A stretch of DNA of 64,000 nt from assembly GCF_016401385.1 (NCBI RefSeq), contig NZ_JAEACF010000001.1:1364001-1428000 (forward strand). The letters are read 5' to 3'. The notes under the pieces are model-generated. The model was not told where the DNA came from, searched no databases, and saw only the letters and a program-made list of their open reading frames with translations. Numbering within the stretch: position 1 is the stretch's first letter; the number at the start of each line of letters is the position of its first letter. Position numbers and translations under genes: made by a program. Source of the DNA: Fictibacillus halophilus. Lineage in GTDB: Bacteria > Bacillota > Bacilli > Bacillales > Fictibacillaceae. Positions 55,175 to 63,678 of this stretch are shown piece by piece.

Positions 55175-56387
55175 GAATGGTTTCCACCCTCGCTCCTACA
55201 GATTCAAGTTTAATGGACACATTCGTTTCAAGTTCTACATTAGAAAACTCGTCTTTCCAATTTTCTTTGTATTTCTTCCAAACTTCGGGATCCTTGTTAT
55301 AAAGCAATTTCCCAAATCCAAATACATCTGTCTTTTCATCCTGTGCTTTTTTCACAGTACCTTTTATATGTCTCGCTAATTCTTCGTTCACTCGTTTTTC
55401 CATCTCAAGGAGCGTTTTAGGATCTCCGACATCAACTGCACATGTAACTTCTTGTAAGATTGCTTTGCCTTTAACATTTACAACGTATTTTAATTTTCCA
55501 TCCTTATAATGGACCTTTGTTTTTGAGTCCACACTTTTTACCATAAATCCTACGTTGCCTTTCTTACTATCACATTTGTGACTCAAAATAAAGATATCCT
55601 TCACTTTTCGATTGATAATAGACCAGCCTCTCGTCTGATCATTGTTCAACCATGTCACCATTTTTTCTTTTTTGAAAACAGCCAATCCTGAAATTCGATA
55701 AGTCTTATCATTCGCACTAATATTTTCTAGATTCGACGTCTCACTTTGACTATCATTAATCTTCACGATTTCTACCCCTTGAATGACGGGATCTCTAAAT
55801 TCTCCATATCTCCAACGAACAACGTCTTTTTCCTTAATTCCTTCAGATATACCTGTGGAGGTAGCAGCTAACCTAACTCTATTTTTTAAAGACTCTCCAG
55901 GGTTTTTAAAAATCGGTGTATACATGGAAAGAATATCTTTCGCAGTCGAATTCTTTGCAACAAACATGATGACATTATCCCGAACTTCATGATTACGCTC
56001 CATAAAATCAAATAATGGTGCTAATCCTTTTGTCCTTGCATACTTTTCACCAATGATGACACTTGTAATATGTGAAAAAAGCAATTTTCTAGGTAGTATA
56101 TTTCTTCCTTTTTCAACCGCATCATAAAGAGTTTCACCTGCTACCGTATAGGTGTAGACCGATCCTCCAGACCCTCCTGATGGAGCACCACCTTGTCCAC
56201 CTGCTGTACCTCCCGGATTGACCACCTGAAAATGAACAATCGTTTTATTTTTCTTGTAATCGACACCAATAGAAGATACGATCAAAAGTTCATTGAGCTC
56301 TATTCGACCAGCACAACCGGTTAAGATTAAAGTAAAAGAGAAGATCAACGCAAATATTTTCCAACTTCTCATGATTTTTTTACCCAT
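55161..56387 (-). CDS. Spore germinant receptor C subunit (GerAC family lipoprotein)
   Basis: 408 residues with a lipoprotein signal (lipobox LTGC, Cys near 25) and the Ger(x)C fold: ELNELLIVSSIGVDY at the N terminus and a C-terminal alpha/beta domain ending after ELETNVSIKLESVG. A glycine-rich insert (GGTAGGQGGAPSGGSGGS, about 57-74) is unusual. It is anchored to the outer face of the spore inner membrane. It overlaps gerA by 19 nt; ATG 56387 or 56372 may be used. Confidence 0.92.
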   Translation of the reverse strand: MGKKIMRSWKIFALIFSFTLILTGCAGRIELNELLIVSSIGVDYKKNKTIVHFQVVNPGGTAGGQGGAPSGGSGGSVYTYTVAGETLYDAVEKGRNILPRKLLFSHITSVIIGEKYARTKGLAPLFDFMERNHEVRDNVIMFVAKNSTAKDILSMYTPIFKNPGESLKNRVRLAATSTGISEGIKEKDVVRWRYGEFRDPVIQGVEIVKINDSQSETSNLENISANDKTYRISGLAVFKKEKMVTWLNNDQTRGWSIINRKVKDIFILSHKCDSKKGNVGFMVKSVDSKTKVHYKDGKLKYVVNVKGKAILQEVTCAVDVGDPKTLLEMEKRVNEELARHIKGTVKKAQDEKTDVFGFGKLLYNKDPEVWKKYKENWKDEFSNVELETNVSIKLESVGARVETIHEQK

Positions 56388-57871
56388 TTTCTATGCATTT
56401 TCGTTTGAGTCCACCATAAAGGGAGACGCAGTAGACTGTCCTTTTGCTTACCTGATTGAAAAGGAGCTAACGGTGAGAAGTAAGGTTTTCCCATAGAAGT
56501 TAGTGAACACAAGTGGATTAACAGTCCGATCATGAAAAAAATCATACCAAAGATGCCGGTTGTTGCTGCTAAGATCATTAGAACGAATCGAAGCAATCGT
56601 GCAGCACCACTAAAGCCATAATAAGGTGAAACGAAGCTAGAAATTGCGGTTAATGAAACGACGATGACAATAGCTGGTGAAACTAGTCCTGCGGCTACCG
56701 CAGATTCACCAATAACGATCGCTCCTACAATGGATACCGCTGAACCGATGGGACGGGGCATACGAATACCTGCTTCACGAAGAATTTCGAAGATCGTCTC
56801 CATAACAAGAGCTTCAACGAATGCAGGAAATGGCACTCCTTCCCTTTGAGCTGCTAAACTGACTAGAAGGTTAGTTGGAATCAACTCTTGATGAAAGGTA
56901 GTAACTGCAATATAAGCCGCCGGAAGAGCAAGAGAAATCATGAACGAAATTACTCGGATCACACGTATGAAACTTGAGAGATCAAAGTGATGGTAATAAT
57001 CTTCAGCCGCTTGAAAAAACGATATGAATGTTGTTGGTGTGATAAGGACGAATGGTGTACCCTCGAACATGATTACAACGTTACCTTCTGATAGAGCAGC
57101 TGCAGCTACATCTGGCCGTTCTGTAGATTGAAAGGTAGGAAATGGTGAGTATCCGTTCTCGTCAATCAACTCTTCAAGCATTCCACTTTCAAAGATTTTG
57201 TCCGTATTCAAGTTCGTAATCCGTTTTATCACTTCTTGTAAGACTTCTTGATCAACCTGGCTTTCTAGATATGAAACTAAGATCGTTGTTTTCGTAATCT
57301 TTCCCACCTGAAATGGCTTAAAACGCAAAGTAGGATTTGAGATTCTGCGTCTAATCAAGGTTGTATTTGTTTGAAGGGTTTCAATAAATCCTTCACGTGG
57401 TCCTCTTACCATCGTTTGTGCTTCTGGTTCTTCTACACCTCTTGTCTCCCACGTTTCAAGTGGAATAGAGTATGCCTTAGTCATTCCGTCTACAAAAATA
57501 ATAACTTGTCCTTTTAAAACGGGAGTAATGATCAAATCGAAATGAGGACATGGGCTTATTATTGCGGAAACTTCTGTCTGATGGATAAGTTCTTTCGGTT
57601 GTAATTTATTATTTTCTAGTTGTGTCCGCTTTATAGGTTCAATAATGGATAATTCTAGTTGCTGTTTGTTGATCAATCCTTCGATGTAACAAATGCCAAA
57701 AGGAACAGGCATCTCTAAAAACTCTACAATTTTCACATCGATACTTTCGCCTAGAATGTTTTTAATCTCTAGTAAATTCGTCTTTAGATCAGAGGATACA
57801 TGAAGATGATCATATTTTTCAGATGCTGATGAAGAATCATGACGTTTTCTTTTGAAAAATTGCTGGCTCAT
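56369..57871 (-). CDS. Spore germinant receptor A subunit (GerAA/GerKA family)
   Basis: 500 residues: a soluble N-terminal domain (about 1-250, GERA signature EGNVVIMFEGTPFVLI near 320), then about five membrane helices (PRPIGSAVSIVGAIVIGESA in the middle). A subunits form the oligomeric ion channel of the receptor. The start at 57871 (MSQQFFKRKR) has AAAGGGG 8 nt upstream; the frame is open to 58138, but that part runs into the divergent fadR-like gene and shows no family features. No clear sigma-G promoter was found. Confidence 0.93.
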   Translation of the reverse strand: MSQQFFKRKRHDSSSASEKYDHLHVSSDLKTNLLEIKNILGESIDVKIVEFLEMPVPFGICYIEGLINKQQLELSIIEPIKRTQLENNKLQPKELIHQTEVSAIISPCPHFDLIITPVLKGQVIIFVDGMTKAYSIPLETWETRGVEEPEAQTMVRGPREGFIETLQTNTTLIRRRISNPTLRFKPFQVGKITKTTILVSYLESQVDQEVLQEVIKRITNLNTDKIFESGMLEELIDENGYSPFPTFQSTERPDVAAAALSEGNVVIMFEGTPFVLITPTTFISFFQAAEDYYHHFDLSSFIRVIRVISFMISLALPAAYIAVTTFHQELIPTNLLVSLAAQREGVPFPAFVEALVMETIFEILREAGIRMPRPIGSAVSIVGAIVIGESAVAAGLVSPAIVIVVSLTAISSFVSPYYGFSGAARLLRFVLMILAATTGIFGMIFFMIGLLIHLCSLTSMGKPYFSPLAPFQSGKQKDSLLRLPLWWTQTKMHRKWVKKS

Positions 57872-58011
57872 CTCTTTTCCCCTTTCTAAATAATTGATGT
57901 TCTCAGCTTTTGTAACTGCCATCTGTTTTATACAAACATAAAACACCTGCATCTCAGTATAGGTACTTTGAAATAAAAGATTGGTATGAAACTCTTTTAC
58001 ATTCATATATT

Positions 58012-58044
58012 TGGTAATACCACTATCAATCATTGGTATTACCA
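58012..58044 (+). promoter_or_regulatory. Two FadR-type operators
   Basis: TGGTAATACCA (58012-58022) and TGGTATTACCA (58034-58044) both fit TGGTNNNACCA, the operator core of FadR-subfamily GntR regulators. Centres are 22 bp apart, two helical turns. They end 8 bp before the ribosome site of the regulator gene, and lie in the gap shared with the ger operon. Confidence 0.85.
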
Positions 58045-58067
58045 CCAGAAACGAGGTGTAGCTTGCT

Positions 58068-58766
58068 GTGGGAAAACGCTCTTCAGAGATTATAGGACAG
58101 CAAATCATCCAATCGATTTTAGAAGGAAAACTCGGCATTCATGAATCAATGCTATCTGAGAGAGATTTGTCTTCTCAATTTGATGTAGGAAGACCAACGA
58201 TTCGAGAAGCCTTGCAACGTTTGGAACGGGATGGTTGGATCACCATACACAAAGGGATGCCAGCCACAGTGAATGATTATTGGAAACAAGGAAACTTGAT
58301 GACAATCGTTAATATGCTAGAACTGGAAGACGAAATTCCCGATGATTTTGTCCTGCATATGCTCCAACTGAGAATTTCTTTAACTCCAGCTTATATAAGA
58401 GATGCAGCACATCATAACCGTTTAAAACTGATCGCACTGTTCTCGTCACTGGATGAATTGAAAGATGAACCAAATTCATTTGCCATATTTGATTGGAATC
58501 TACAGCAAGATATGGCTCATTTATCTCCAAACCCCATTTATCGCCTGATCTTGAATAGCTTTAAAAATGTTTATTACAAAATGGCACTCAAATATTTCGC
58601 TGACTCTTCCCATCGCTCAATTTCTAAACAATATTACTTCGTCTTGTTGGAATCTATTCTGATGGGTGACATAGAGAAGACTGAAAAGATAACGCAATCC
58701 ATGATGGAAAAAAGTTTAGATCTTTGGAAGAAAAAGTTGAATGGAGGAGAGACTTATGAAGAGTAA
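58068..58766 (+). CDS. FadR-like (enterobacterial type) fatty-acid-responsive GntR regulator
   Basis: 232 residues. N-terminal winged helix (about 5-75) with GRPTIREALQRLERDGW and the wing TIHKGMPATVNDYW; C-terminal seven-helix domain (about 80-228) with NPIYRLILNS, KYFADSS and KSLDLW. These segments line up with E. coli FadR ([45 protein letters not shown]), including a Ser and Trp I recall from its acyl-CoA site. GTG start with GAGGTG 9 nt upstream and two TGGTNNNACCA operators before it. It overlaps the next gene, a fatty-acid-hydroxylase-like enzyme. B. subtilis uses an unrelated TetR-type FadR. Confidence 0.85.
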   Translation: MGKRSSEIIGQQIIQSILEGKLGIHESMLSERDLSSQFDVGRPTIREALQRLERDGWITIHKGMPATVNDYWKQGNLMTIVNMLELEDEIPDDFVLHMLQLRISLTPAYIRDAAHHNRLKLIALFSSLDELKDEPNSFAIFDWNLQQDMAHLSPNPIYRLILNSFKNVYYKMALKYFADSSHRSISKQYYFVLLESILMGDIEKTEKITQSMMEKSLDLWKKKLNGGETYEE

Positions 58767-59379
58767 AGGGATGTATCGAGATTTCTTCTTTCATTTTGAT
58801 ATCTTAGTAATGATGGTTATTTTCATCCTAATAATCAGCATCTTATTTACGATGAACCTTACGACAACTGTTCTACTTTTCTTTCCACTTGGTATTTTGA
58901 TTTACATGTTCAGCGAATATCTTACGCATCGTTTTTTCTTTCATATTAAAGCACCTAAAAATACATTTCTGTTCAAATTAATAAAAAGATTACACTATGA
59001 TCATCATAAAAAGCCTAATGAATTAAAGTTATTATTCTTGCCAATTTGGTATAGCGTTCCTAGCCTCTTTCTTCTATCCACTCTTCTTTTTATCCTCACA
59101 CAATCAGTTCAGTACACCTTGTCTTTTTCTATCGGTCTTTTGTTCATGTTTTTCATCTATGAATGGAAACATTATGTGGCCCACCGACCGCTCAAGCCGA
59201 AAACCAGATTTGGCAGATGGATTAAAAAGACACACACCTTACATCACTTTAAGAACGAGAACTATTGGTATGGCGTTTCAACTCCCTTTATAGATGTTTT
59301 ATTCGGGACTTTAAAGGATGAAAAAGATGTTGAATGGAGTGCTACTGCGAAAGACTTAGAAAATAGAAGTAATGATTGA
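58756..59379 (+). CDS. Sterol desaturase/fatty acid hydroxylase superfamily membrane enzyme
   Basis: 207 residues with four membrane helices and the di-iron histidine clusters of the superfamily: HRFFFH, LHYDHH, KHYVAH and HTLHHF, followed by ENYWYGVSTPFIDVLFGT. The layout resembles fatty acid 2-hydroxylases (Scs7/FA2H) and bacterial relatives; carotenoid hydroxylases share it. It probably hydroxylates a lipid acyl chain using oxygen. ATG 58756 has GGAGGAG 6 nt upstream and overlaps the FadR-like gene by 11 nt, so both are co-translated. Confidence 0.85.
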   Translation: MKSKGMYRDFFFHFDILVMMVIFILIISILFTMNLTTTVLLFFPLGILIYMFSEYLTHRFFFHIKAPKNTFLFKLIKRLHYDHHKKPNELKLLFLPIWYSVPSLFLLSTLLFILTQSVQYTLSFSIGLLFMFFIYEWKHYVAHRPLKPKTRFGRWIKKTHTLHHFKNENYWYGVSTPFIDVLFGTLKDEKDVEWSATAKDLENRSND

Positions 59380-59381
59380 AT

Positions 59382-59422
59382 AAAAAAAGTCCAATTAAAT
59401 TTGGATATTAATTGGACTTTTT
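59382..59422. terminator. Bidirectional terminator
   Basis: AAAGTCCAATTAA / TTAATTGGACTTT perfect 13-bp stem with A/T tails, between the hydroxylase and the converging cysteine-dioxygenase-like gene. Confidence 0.9.
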
Positions 59423-59431
59423 CTCTGTTTC

Positions 59432-59989
59432 TCAAGAATTTAACTGCATCTCTTTTAACTTTTGTCGCTGCTCATCTGGCCACCATGCTCCGCAATCATC
59501 AGAGACTATACATACCGAACATTTCTCAAGATCATAAACCTTCATACCACTGATTGGTGGTGAATAGAGGTGGAGTGTGACAAGATCACTATTCTCTTCA
59601 GCCTTCATCTTGTGAATGCCGTTTACAGGTGCGTAAAAAATTTGGTCTTTATCATGAGTCTTTGTAAATAATTCAGATGGTAGCCCATTTTCTTTAATCT
59701 CATATACGGTATTCTTGGATGAACCACTAAGCACTTTGATCCAACCTTGCGACGCTCCATGATCATGTGGAGCACACTCTAATTGAGACCAATTCATCAC
59801 CAATAATTCTACTTCTTCGTTCTGATATAATAGCTTTCTATAATAAGGTTTACTCTCTGAAGTATTAAGTTCTGTTTGAACATCTTCAAGCTCTATATTT
59901 AAAGAAATGAGAGCTGTTTTGAGATCTTCCTTTGAAGGATTGTGGAGTGAATCCAAAAATTTTATTGATTTAACACTCGTTTTCAACAC
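59432..59989 (-). CDS. Cysteine dioxygenase family protein (cupin)
   Basis: 185 residues of the cysteine dioxygenase cupin family. Iron ligands H75 and H77 (CAPHDHGASQGW) and H126 (NGIHKM), followed by LHLYSPPISGMKVYD. It would oxidise cysteine (or a related thiol such as 3-mercaptopropionate) to the sulfinate. Relative to the usual 160-residue bacterial form it has a C-terminal extension with three cysteines (C157, C160, C166) and a GAWWPDEQ motif. Single gene; ATG follows GGAGGTAACG. Confidence 0.88.
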   Translation of the reverse strand: MLKTSVKSIKFLDSLHNPSKEDLKTALISLNIELEDVQTELNTSESKPYYRKLLYQNEEVELLVMNWSQLECAPHDHGASQGWIKVLSGSSKNTVYEIKENGLPSELFTKTHDKDQIFYAPVNGIHKMKAEENSDLVTLHLYSPPISGMKVYDLEKCSVCIVSDDCGAWWPDEQRQKLKEMQLNS

Positions 59990-60101
59990 GTTACCTCCTT
60001 CTAAAATTTATTAAAAATGAAAGAAAGCGAAGAACCATTCTAATTATATGAACATGAACTTGTCACTTATGTGAATGAAAAAAATTATTCAGCCCAAATA
60101 A

Positions 60102-60125
60102 AATCGCCTAGCGATAGCTAGACGG
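60102..60125 (-). terminator. Terminator of the amidase gene
   Basis: Minus strand CGTCTAGC / GCTAGGCG stem (one G-U), then ATTTTATTT. Confidence 0.7.
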
Positions 60126-60143
60126 TTGAAGTATCATATTTTT

Positions 60144-61637
60144 TTAAAATAACGGATTTTGACGCACGTCTATCCAATGATCAGATCGTTCGAGTTCTCC
60201 AGCTAATTGAAGCAACAACCCCTCTTGACCTCTTGCAGCCATGAATTGTACTCCGATTGGTAGCCCTTCTTTTGTAAGATGAAATGGAATAGACATAGCG
60301 GGTTGTCCAGTCAGATTGGCCAACTGTGTAAAAGGAGTCCGAGCTAGATTTTTTCGAGCAATCTGATCGACAATTCCTGCCTTCTTTAAAAACCTTCCAA
60401 GCCCTAACTGACCGACAGTACGAATAAGAAATTGTTCTGAAGCTGTTGGCTGAAGTTCTCCAATCTTAGCGGGTCCAAAAGCGGTCGTAGGCGTTATGTA
60501 AACATCATAAATTTCATGAAAGGTCTCCATCTGTAGAGCTGCTTTATCCCATTCTCTAATACTGAGTACAAATTCTTCTGCTGAAGTTGCTTTTCCGAGC
60601 AAACCAAGTAGCCAGGTAGATGGCTCTACATCTCGATAAGTCACTTTCCGTCCAAGAATACTTTCCAGTGATGTTAATGTTGCAGCCGTTTCACCAAAAT
60701 ACATCATTAGATAACTCTTCACTATTTTCTGTCCATCAATAGGAGCATCTATCTCTTCCACATCGTGCCCCATAGACTCTAATAATTTTACTGACTTAAC
60801 AACTGCATCTCGACATTCGGCATGAACTTCTGTTCCAATGGGAGATGAGACAGAAAAAGCAATTCTTAACTTTCGATTTAGGGGAGTGCTAGCAGCATTT
60901 ATAAAACTTCCTTCAAATTTTGGAGTATGAAAGGCACCTGCTTTTTCATGACCTTGCAATTGATCGAGAATAGCTGCACTATCTCTAACAGTTCGTGTTA
61001 TAACGTGTTCAGCTGATGCTCCTTGCCAAGAACGTCCAAAGTTTGGGCCTACTGGAGTTCTTCCTCTCGTTGGTTTTAATCCAAACAGACCACAATAAGA
61101 TGCTGGAATTCGGATGGAACCTCCGCCATCGTTCGCACCGGCAAAAGGAACCATACCAGAAGCGACTGCTGCAGCTGAACCTCCACTCGAACCACCAGGT
61201 GTATGATTCGGATTCCACGGATTCCGGGTGGGTCCATATTGAACAGGTTCTGTATAAGCGACTAAAGCAAACTCTGGTACGTTCGTCTGTCCGAGAAATA
61301 TAACGCCTGCTTTTCTTAACCTTCGTACATATTCAGAATCAGTTTTGGCTCGGTAAGAAAGAAAAGCTTTCGAGCCAGCTGTGATCGGTTCGCCTTCCAC
61401 CTCTTGTGAAATATTCTTCAACAGTGTCGGTACACCTGCAAACGGCCCACTTTGTTCATTGATGGCCATCACCCGTGCCTTTTCATACATCATGTTAATA
61501 ACAGCATTGATTTTTGGATTTGTAGAATCAATCCTTTTAATGGACGCTTCAACCAATTCCATCGGCTGTACTTCCTTCTTTTTTACTAACTCAGCAAGCC
61601 CTAATCCATCATAATCTTTGTAGTTGAACCCCTTCAT
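60144..61637 (-). CDS. Amidase (amidase-signature family)
   Basis: 497 residues. The Ser-Ser-Lys catalytic set is readable: Lys in PTLLKNIS near 69, the signature [14 protein letters not shown] near 148 and the nucleophile in [11 protein letters not shown] near 172. It hydrolyses an amide bond (glutamyl, aryl, nylon-oligomer or peptide amide type; unresolved). There is no signal peptide, so it is cytoplasmic, and no gatB or gatC partner, so it is not the tRNA amidotransferase subunit. Confidence 0.92.
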   Translation of the reverse strand: MKGFNYKDYDGLGLAELVKKKEVQPMELVEASIKRIDSTNPKINAVINMMYEKARVMAINEQSGPFAGVPTLLKNISQEVEGEPITAGSKAFLSYRAKTDSEYVRRLRKAGVIFLGQTNVPEFALVAYTEPVQYGPTRNPWNPNHTPGGSSGGSAAAVASGMVPFAGANDGGGSIRIPASYCGLFGLKPTRGRTPVGPNFGRSWQGASAEHVITRTVRDSAAILDQLQGHEKAGAFHTPKFEGSFINAASTPLNRKLRIAFSVSSPIGTEVHAECRDAVVKSVKLLESMGHDVEEIDAPIDGQKIVKSYLMMYFGETAATLTSLESILGRKVTYRDVEPSTWLLGLLGKATSAEEFVLSIREWDKAALQMETFHEIYDVYITPTTAFGPAKIGELQPTASEQFLIRTVGQLGLGRFLKKAGIVDQIARKNLARTPFTQLANLTGQPAMSIPFHLTKEGLPIGVQFMAARGQEGLLLQLAGELERSDHWIDVRQNPLF

Positions 61638-61721
61638 CTATTTCACTCCTAAAACTTTGATGAGTATGCTTTATAATCATTGTTTATTAGAATTTGTGCA
61701 CCCGAAGGAATTGAAGTCATG

Positions 61722-61955
61722 TCATATTTTACGTTCATTACCCCTTTTAAAATTGCCGGTTACTTTAGCCATAATCAACTGTTTCGCCAAATCACTGTCT
61801 GCAGCATTTATCTTATCTAAAAACTTTTCTGCTTCTTTTCCTTTAAGAATTTTCACTTGTTTTCCATAATAATCTAAAAATACGCTGTGATCTTTTGTTT
61901 CTCGGTAACTAAAAGGTTTTTCTTCCAGCCGGTTTCTTTTATCAATATGTTCCAT
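61722..61955 (-). CDS. Small conserved-looking hypothetical protein
   Basis: 77 residues, charged and soluble (YRETKDHSVFLDYYGKQV, then KILKGKEAEKFLDKINAADS), with beta-hairpin then helices. A GCGGGTGAC element precedes the ATG by 6-8 nt. I do not recognise a family with certainty; codon use resembles its neighbours, and the charge pattern argues for a real gene. Confidence 0.65.
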   Translation of the reverse strand: MEHIDKRNRLEEKPFSYRETKDHSVFLDYYGKQVKILKGKEAEKFLDKINAADSDLAKQLIMAKVTGNFKRGNERKI

Positions 61956-62088
61956 GTTTACTTGTCACCCGCTCATTTACATTTATTTCTTTTTTTATAT
62001 TACATGTACTTTCAACAAATAAGCGAATTAGTCCTTCAAAACTGAATTACGATTATCATTTGTGTATAGTTTGCGTGAGATAGATCAC

Positions 62089-62124
62089 AAAAAAAGACAT
62101 TTCCATAAAATGTTAGAAATGTCT
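62089..62124 (-). terminator. Terminator of the EcsC-family gene
   Basis: AGACATTTC / GAAATGTCT perfect stem, followed on the minus strand by TTTTTTTG. Confidence 0.85.
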
Positions 62125-62140
62125 ACTTCGTATATTCGTT

Positions 62141-62962
62141 TTACTCCGATTCTATAGCAGCGGTCGTATCACACTTTAACCTTTCTACAATTCTTCTTTT
62201 CTGGTAAAGCATCGTTCCTGTTTCTGCAAGATCATTGATCATAGACCGATTCGCGAATGCACCAAAGAGGATTCCTGCGATAGGTACCATTTGAAACAGC
62301 TTTTTCCAACCAAATGACTCTGTAAACGTTAAAGTAACTTCTCTCCAACCTTGAATTTGAGAAATAACTTCTCTAGATTTCTTCTCTTCCTCACTAATTG
62401 CAGCAAGTTCATTAAGGATCGCTTCTTTACCTATATAATCAGAAGTAGAGAATTGAAGGCATTTTAGGATATAGACTCGTTCTTCTTTATCGTTTGGATC
62501 ATATCCGTGTATAATCGCTATTTCTTGTAAAGTTTTTAAAGAGATTGCTAATATAGTAGGGATATCAATCGCTAGCGTGAAGATACCTCCAATTCCAGTA
62601 CTAGCTCCTTGTAGAGTTGCAGCACTTTTTCGTTTGTTTGCTAGTTCTAAAGAAACCTTCTTCATTTCTTCTACTGGTATTGTTTTAAAGTCTGCTAAAT
62701 CATGAATCGTTCTACCCGTTTGTTTTTCGAAGAACTGAAAAACAGATTTCTCTTTGGATAGATATTGACCACCATTCTGTATGTATCCACCAATTTCATC
62801 GAGAAGTGTACCAATTTTATTTTGAATAAACTTTGGTGTCACTTTATCTAGCAGCTTAAACGGCAAGCGCGTTATCCGCTCCCAAAACCATATCCCTTTT
62901 TGATCTTTTTCCCATTTCTCAATCTGTTGAAGTTCTTTCAATAAATACTCCCTTGTTTCCAT
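62141..62962 (-). CDS. EcsC family protein
   Basis: 273 residues. The GGIFTLAIDIPTILAISLKTLQEIAIIHGYD segment near 123-155 (quoted in parts: GIFTLAIDIPTIL, LQEIAIIHGYDP) and the alanine/glycine-rich helix near 228 (FQMVPIAGILFGAFAN) are the EcsC family hallmarks. EcsC accompanies the EcsAB transporter in B. subtilis, but its role is undefined; no ecsAB genes are here. Likely peripheral or weakly membrane-associated. Confidence 0.82.
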   Translation of the reverse strand: METREYLLKELQQIEKWEKDQKGIWFWERITRLPFKLLDKVTPKFIQNKIGTLLDEIGGYIQNGGQYLSKEKSVFQFFEKQTGRTIHDLADFKTIPVEEMKKVSLELANKRKSAATLQGASTGIGGIFTLAIDIPTILAISLKTLQEIAIIHGYDPNDKEERVYILKCLQFSTSDYIGKEAILNELAAISEEEKKSREVISQIQGWREVTLTFTESFGWKKLFQMVPIAGILFGAFANRSMINDLAETGTMLYQKRRIVERLKCDTTAAIESE

Positions 62963-63030
62963 CGTTCTTCATCCCATCTATATTTTCATATCTATTTTAC
63001 GCTTTGTGCTACATTTAGTTTCAACCATTG

Positions 63031-63064
63031 AAAAAAACCGCCTAGAATCTATCTCTAGACGGTT
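63031..63064 (-). terminator. Terminator of the PfpI/DJ-1 gene
   Basis: Minus strand ACCGTCTAGA / TCTAGGCGGT stem followed by TTTTTTT. Confidence 0.85.
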
Positions 63065-63078
63065 CATCTTACAACCAC

Positions 63079-63594
63079 TTATTGTTGCAGTGCTTTTAAT
63101 GACTCTCGAATAAAGGCAGGAATATCATCTGGTTGGCGACTCGTTACAAGATTACCACCACAAACAACTACTTCTTCATCCTTAACTGTTGCTCCCGCGT
63201 TCTTTAAGTCAACATGAATAGACTTGAATCCAGTAACGTGTCTCCCCTTTAAAACCTCGGCAGAAATCAAGAGCTGAGGACCATGACAGATTGCAAATAC
63301 AGGCTTCCCTTCATCAGCAAAATGCTTCGTAAACTGTACGAATTGATCATCACCTCTTAAGATATCAGGCGAGAATCCACCAGGAATGAAAAGTGCGTCA
63401 TAATCTTCAGGTGACACTTCTGAGATCGCGGCATTCGTCGTCACTTGGGCTTCCTTTTGCTTTCCTTCAAGTGTTGCACCTTTTTCTGAGCCGATAACGG
63501 TTACCTCATGGCCAGCTTCCCGAAACGCTTTTGCTGGTTCTGTGTATTCTACATCTTCAAACATGTTTGCGAGTACTGTTGCAATTTTAGCCAT
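63079..63594 (-). CDS. yfkM: DJ-1/PfpI family stress protein (YfkM-like)
   Basis: 171 residues with the PfpI nucleophile elbow AICHGPQLL (C103, H104) and the conserved Glu-containing N-terminal motif FEDVEYTEP. Close to Bacillus general stress protein 18 (YfkM). Family members act as methylglyoxal deglycases/glyoxalases or proteases; the activity here is not established. Confidence 0.88.
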   Translation of the reverse strand: MAKIATVLANMFEDVEYTEPAKAFREAGHEVTVIGSEKGATLEGKQKEAQVTTNAAISEVSPEDYDALFIPGGFSPDILRGDDQFVQFTKHFADEGKPVFAICHGPQLLISAEVLKGRHVTGFKSIHVDLKNAGATVKDEEVVVCGGNLVTSRQPDDIPAFIRESLKALQQ

Positions 63595-63678
63595 TCTTTA
63601 ACCACTCCTCAATTTTGTGTGTACATTTGTTGTATTACCATTGAGGAAGTATATTAAACCCCTTTTTAAATTCTTGCT

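Noticed and set aside
57872-58138. N-terminal extension of the GerA subunit up to 58138
   Set aside because: It overlaps the FadR-like gene and both operators, shows no GerA similarity, and a good ribosome site precedes 57871.
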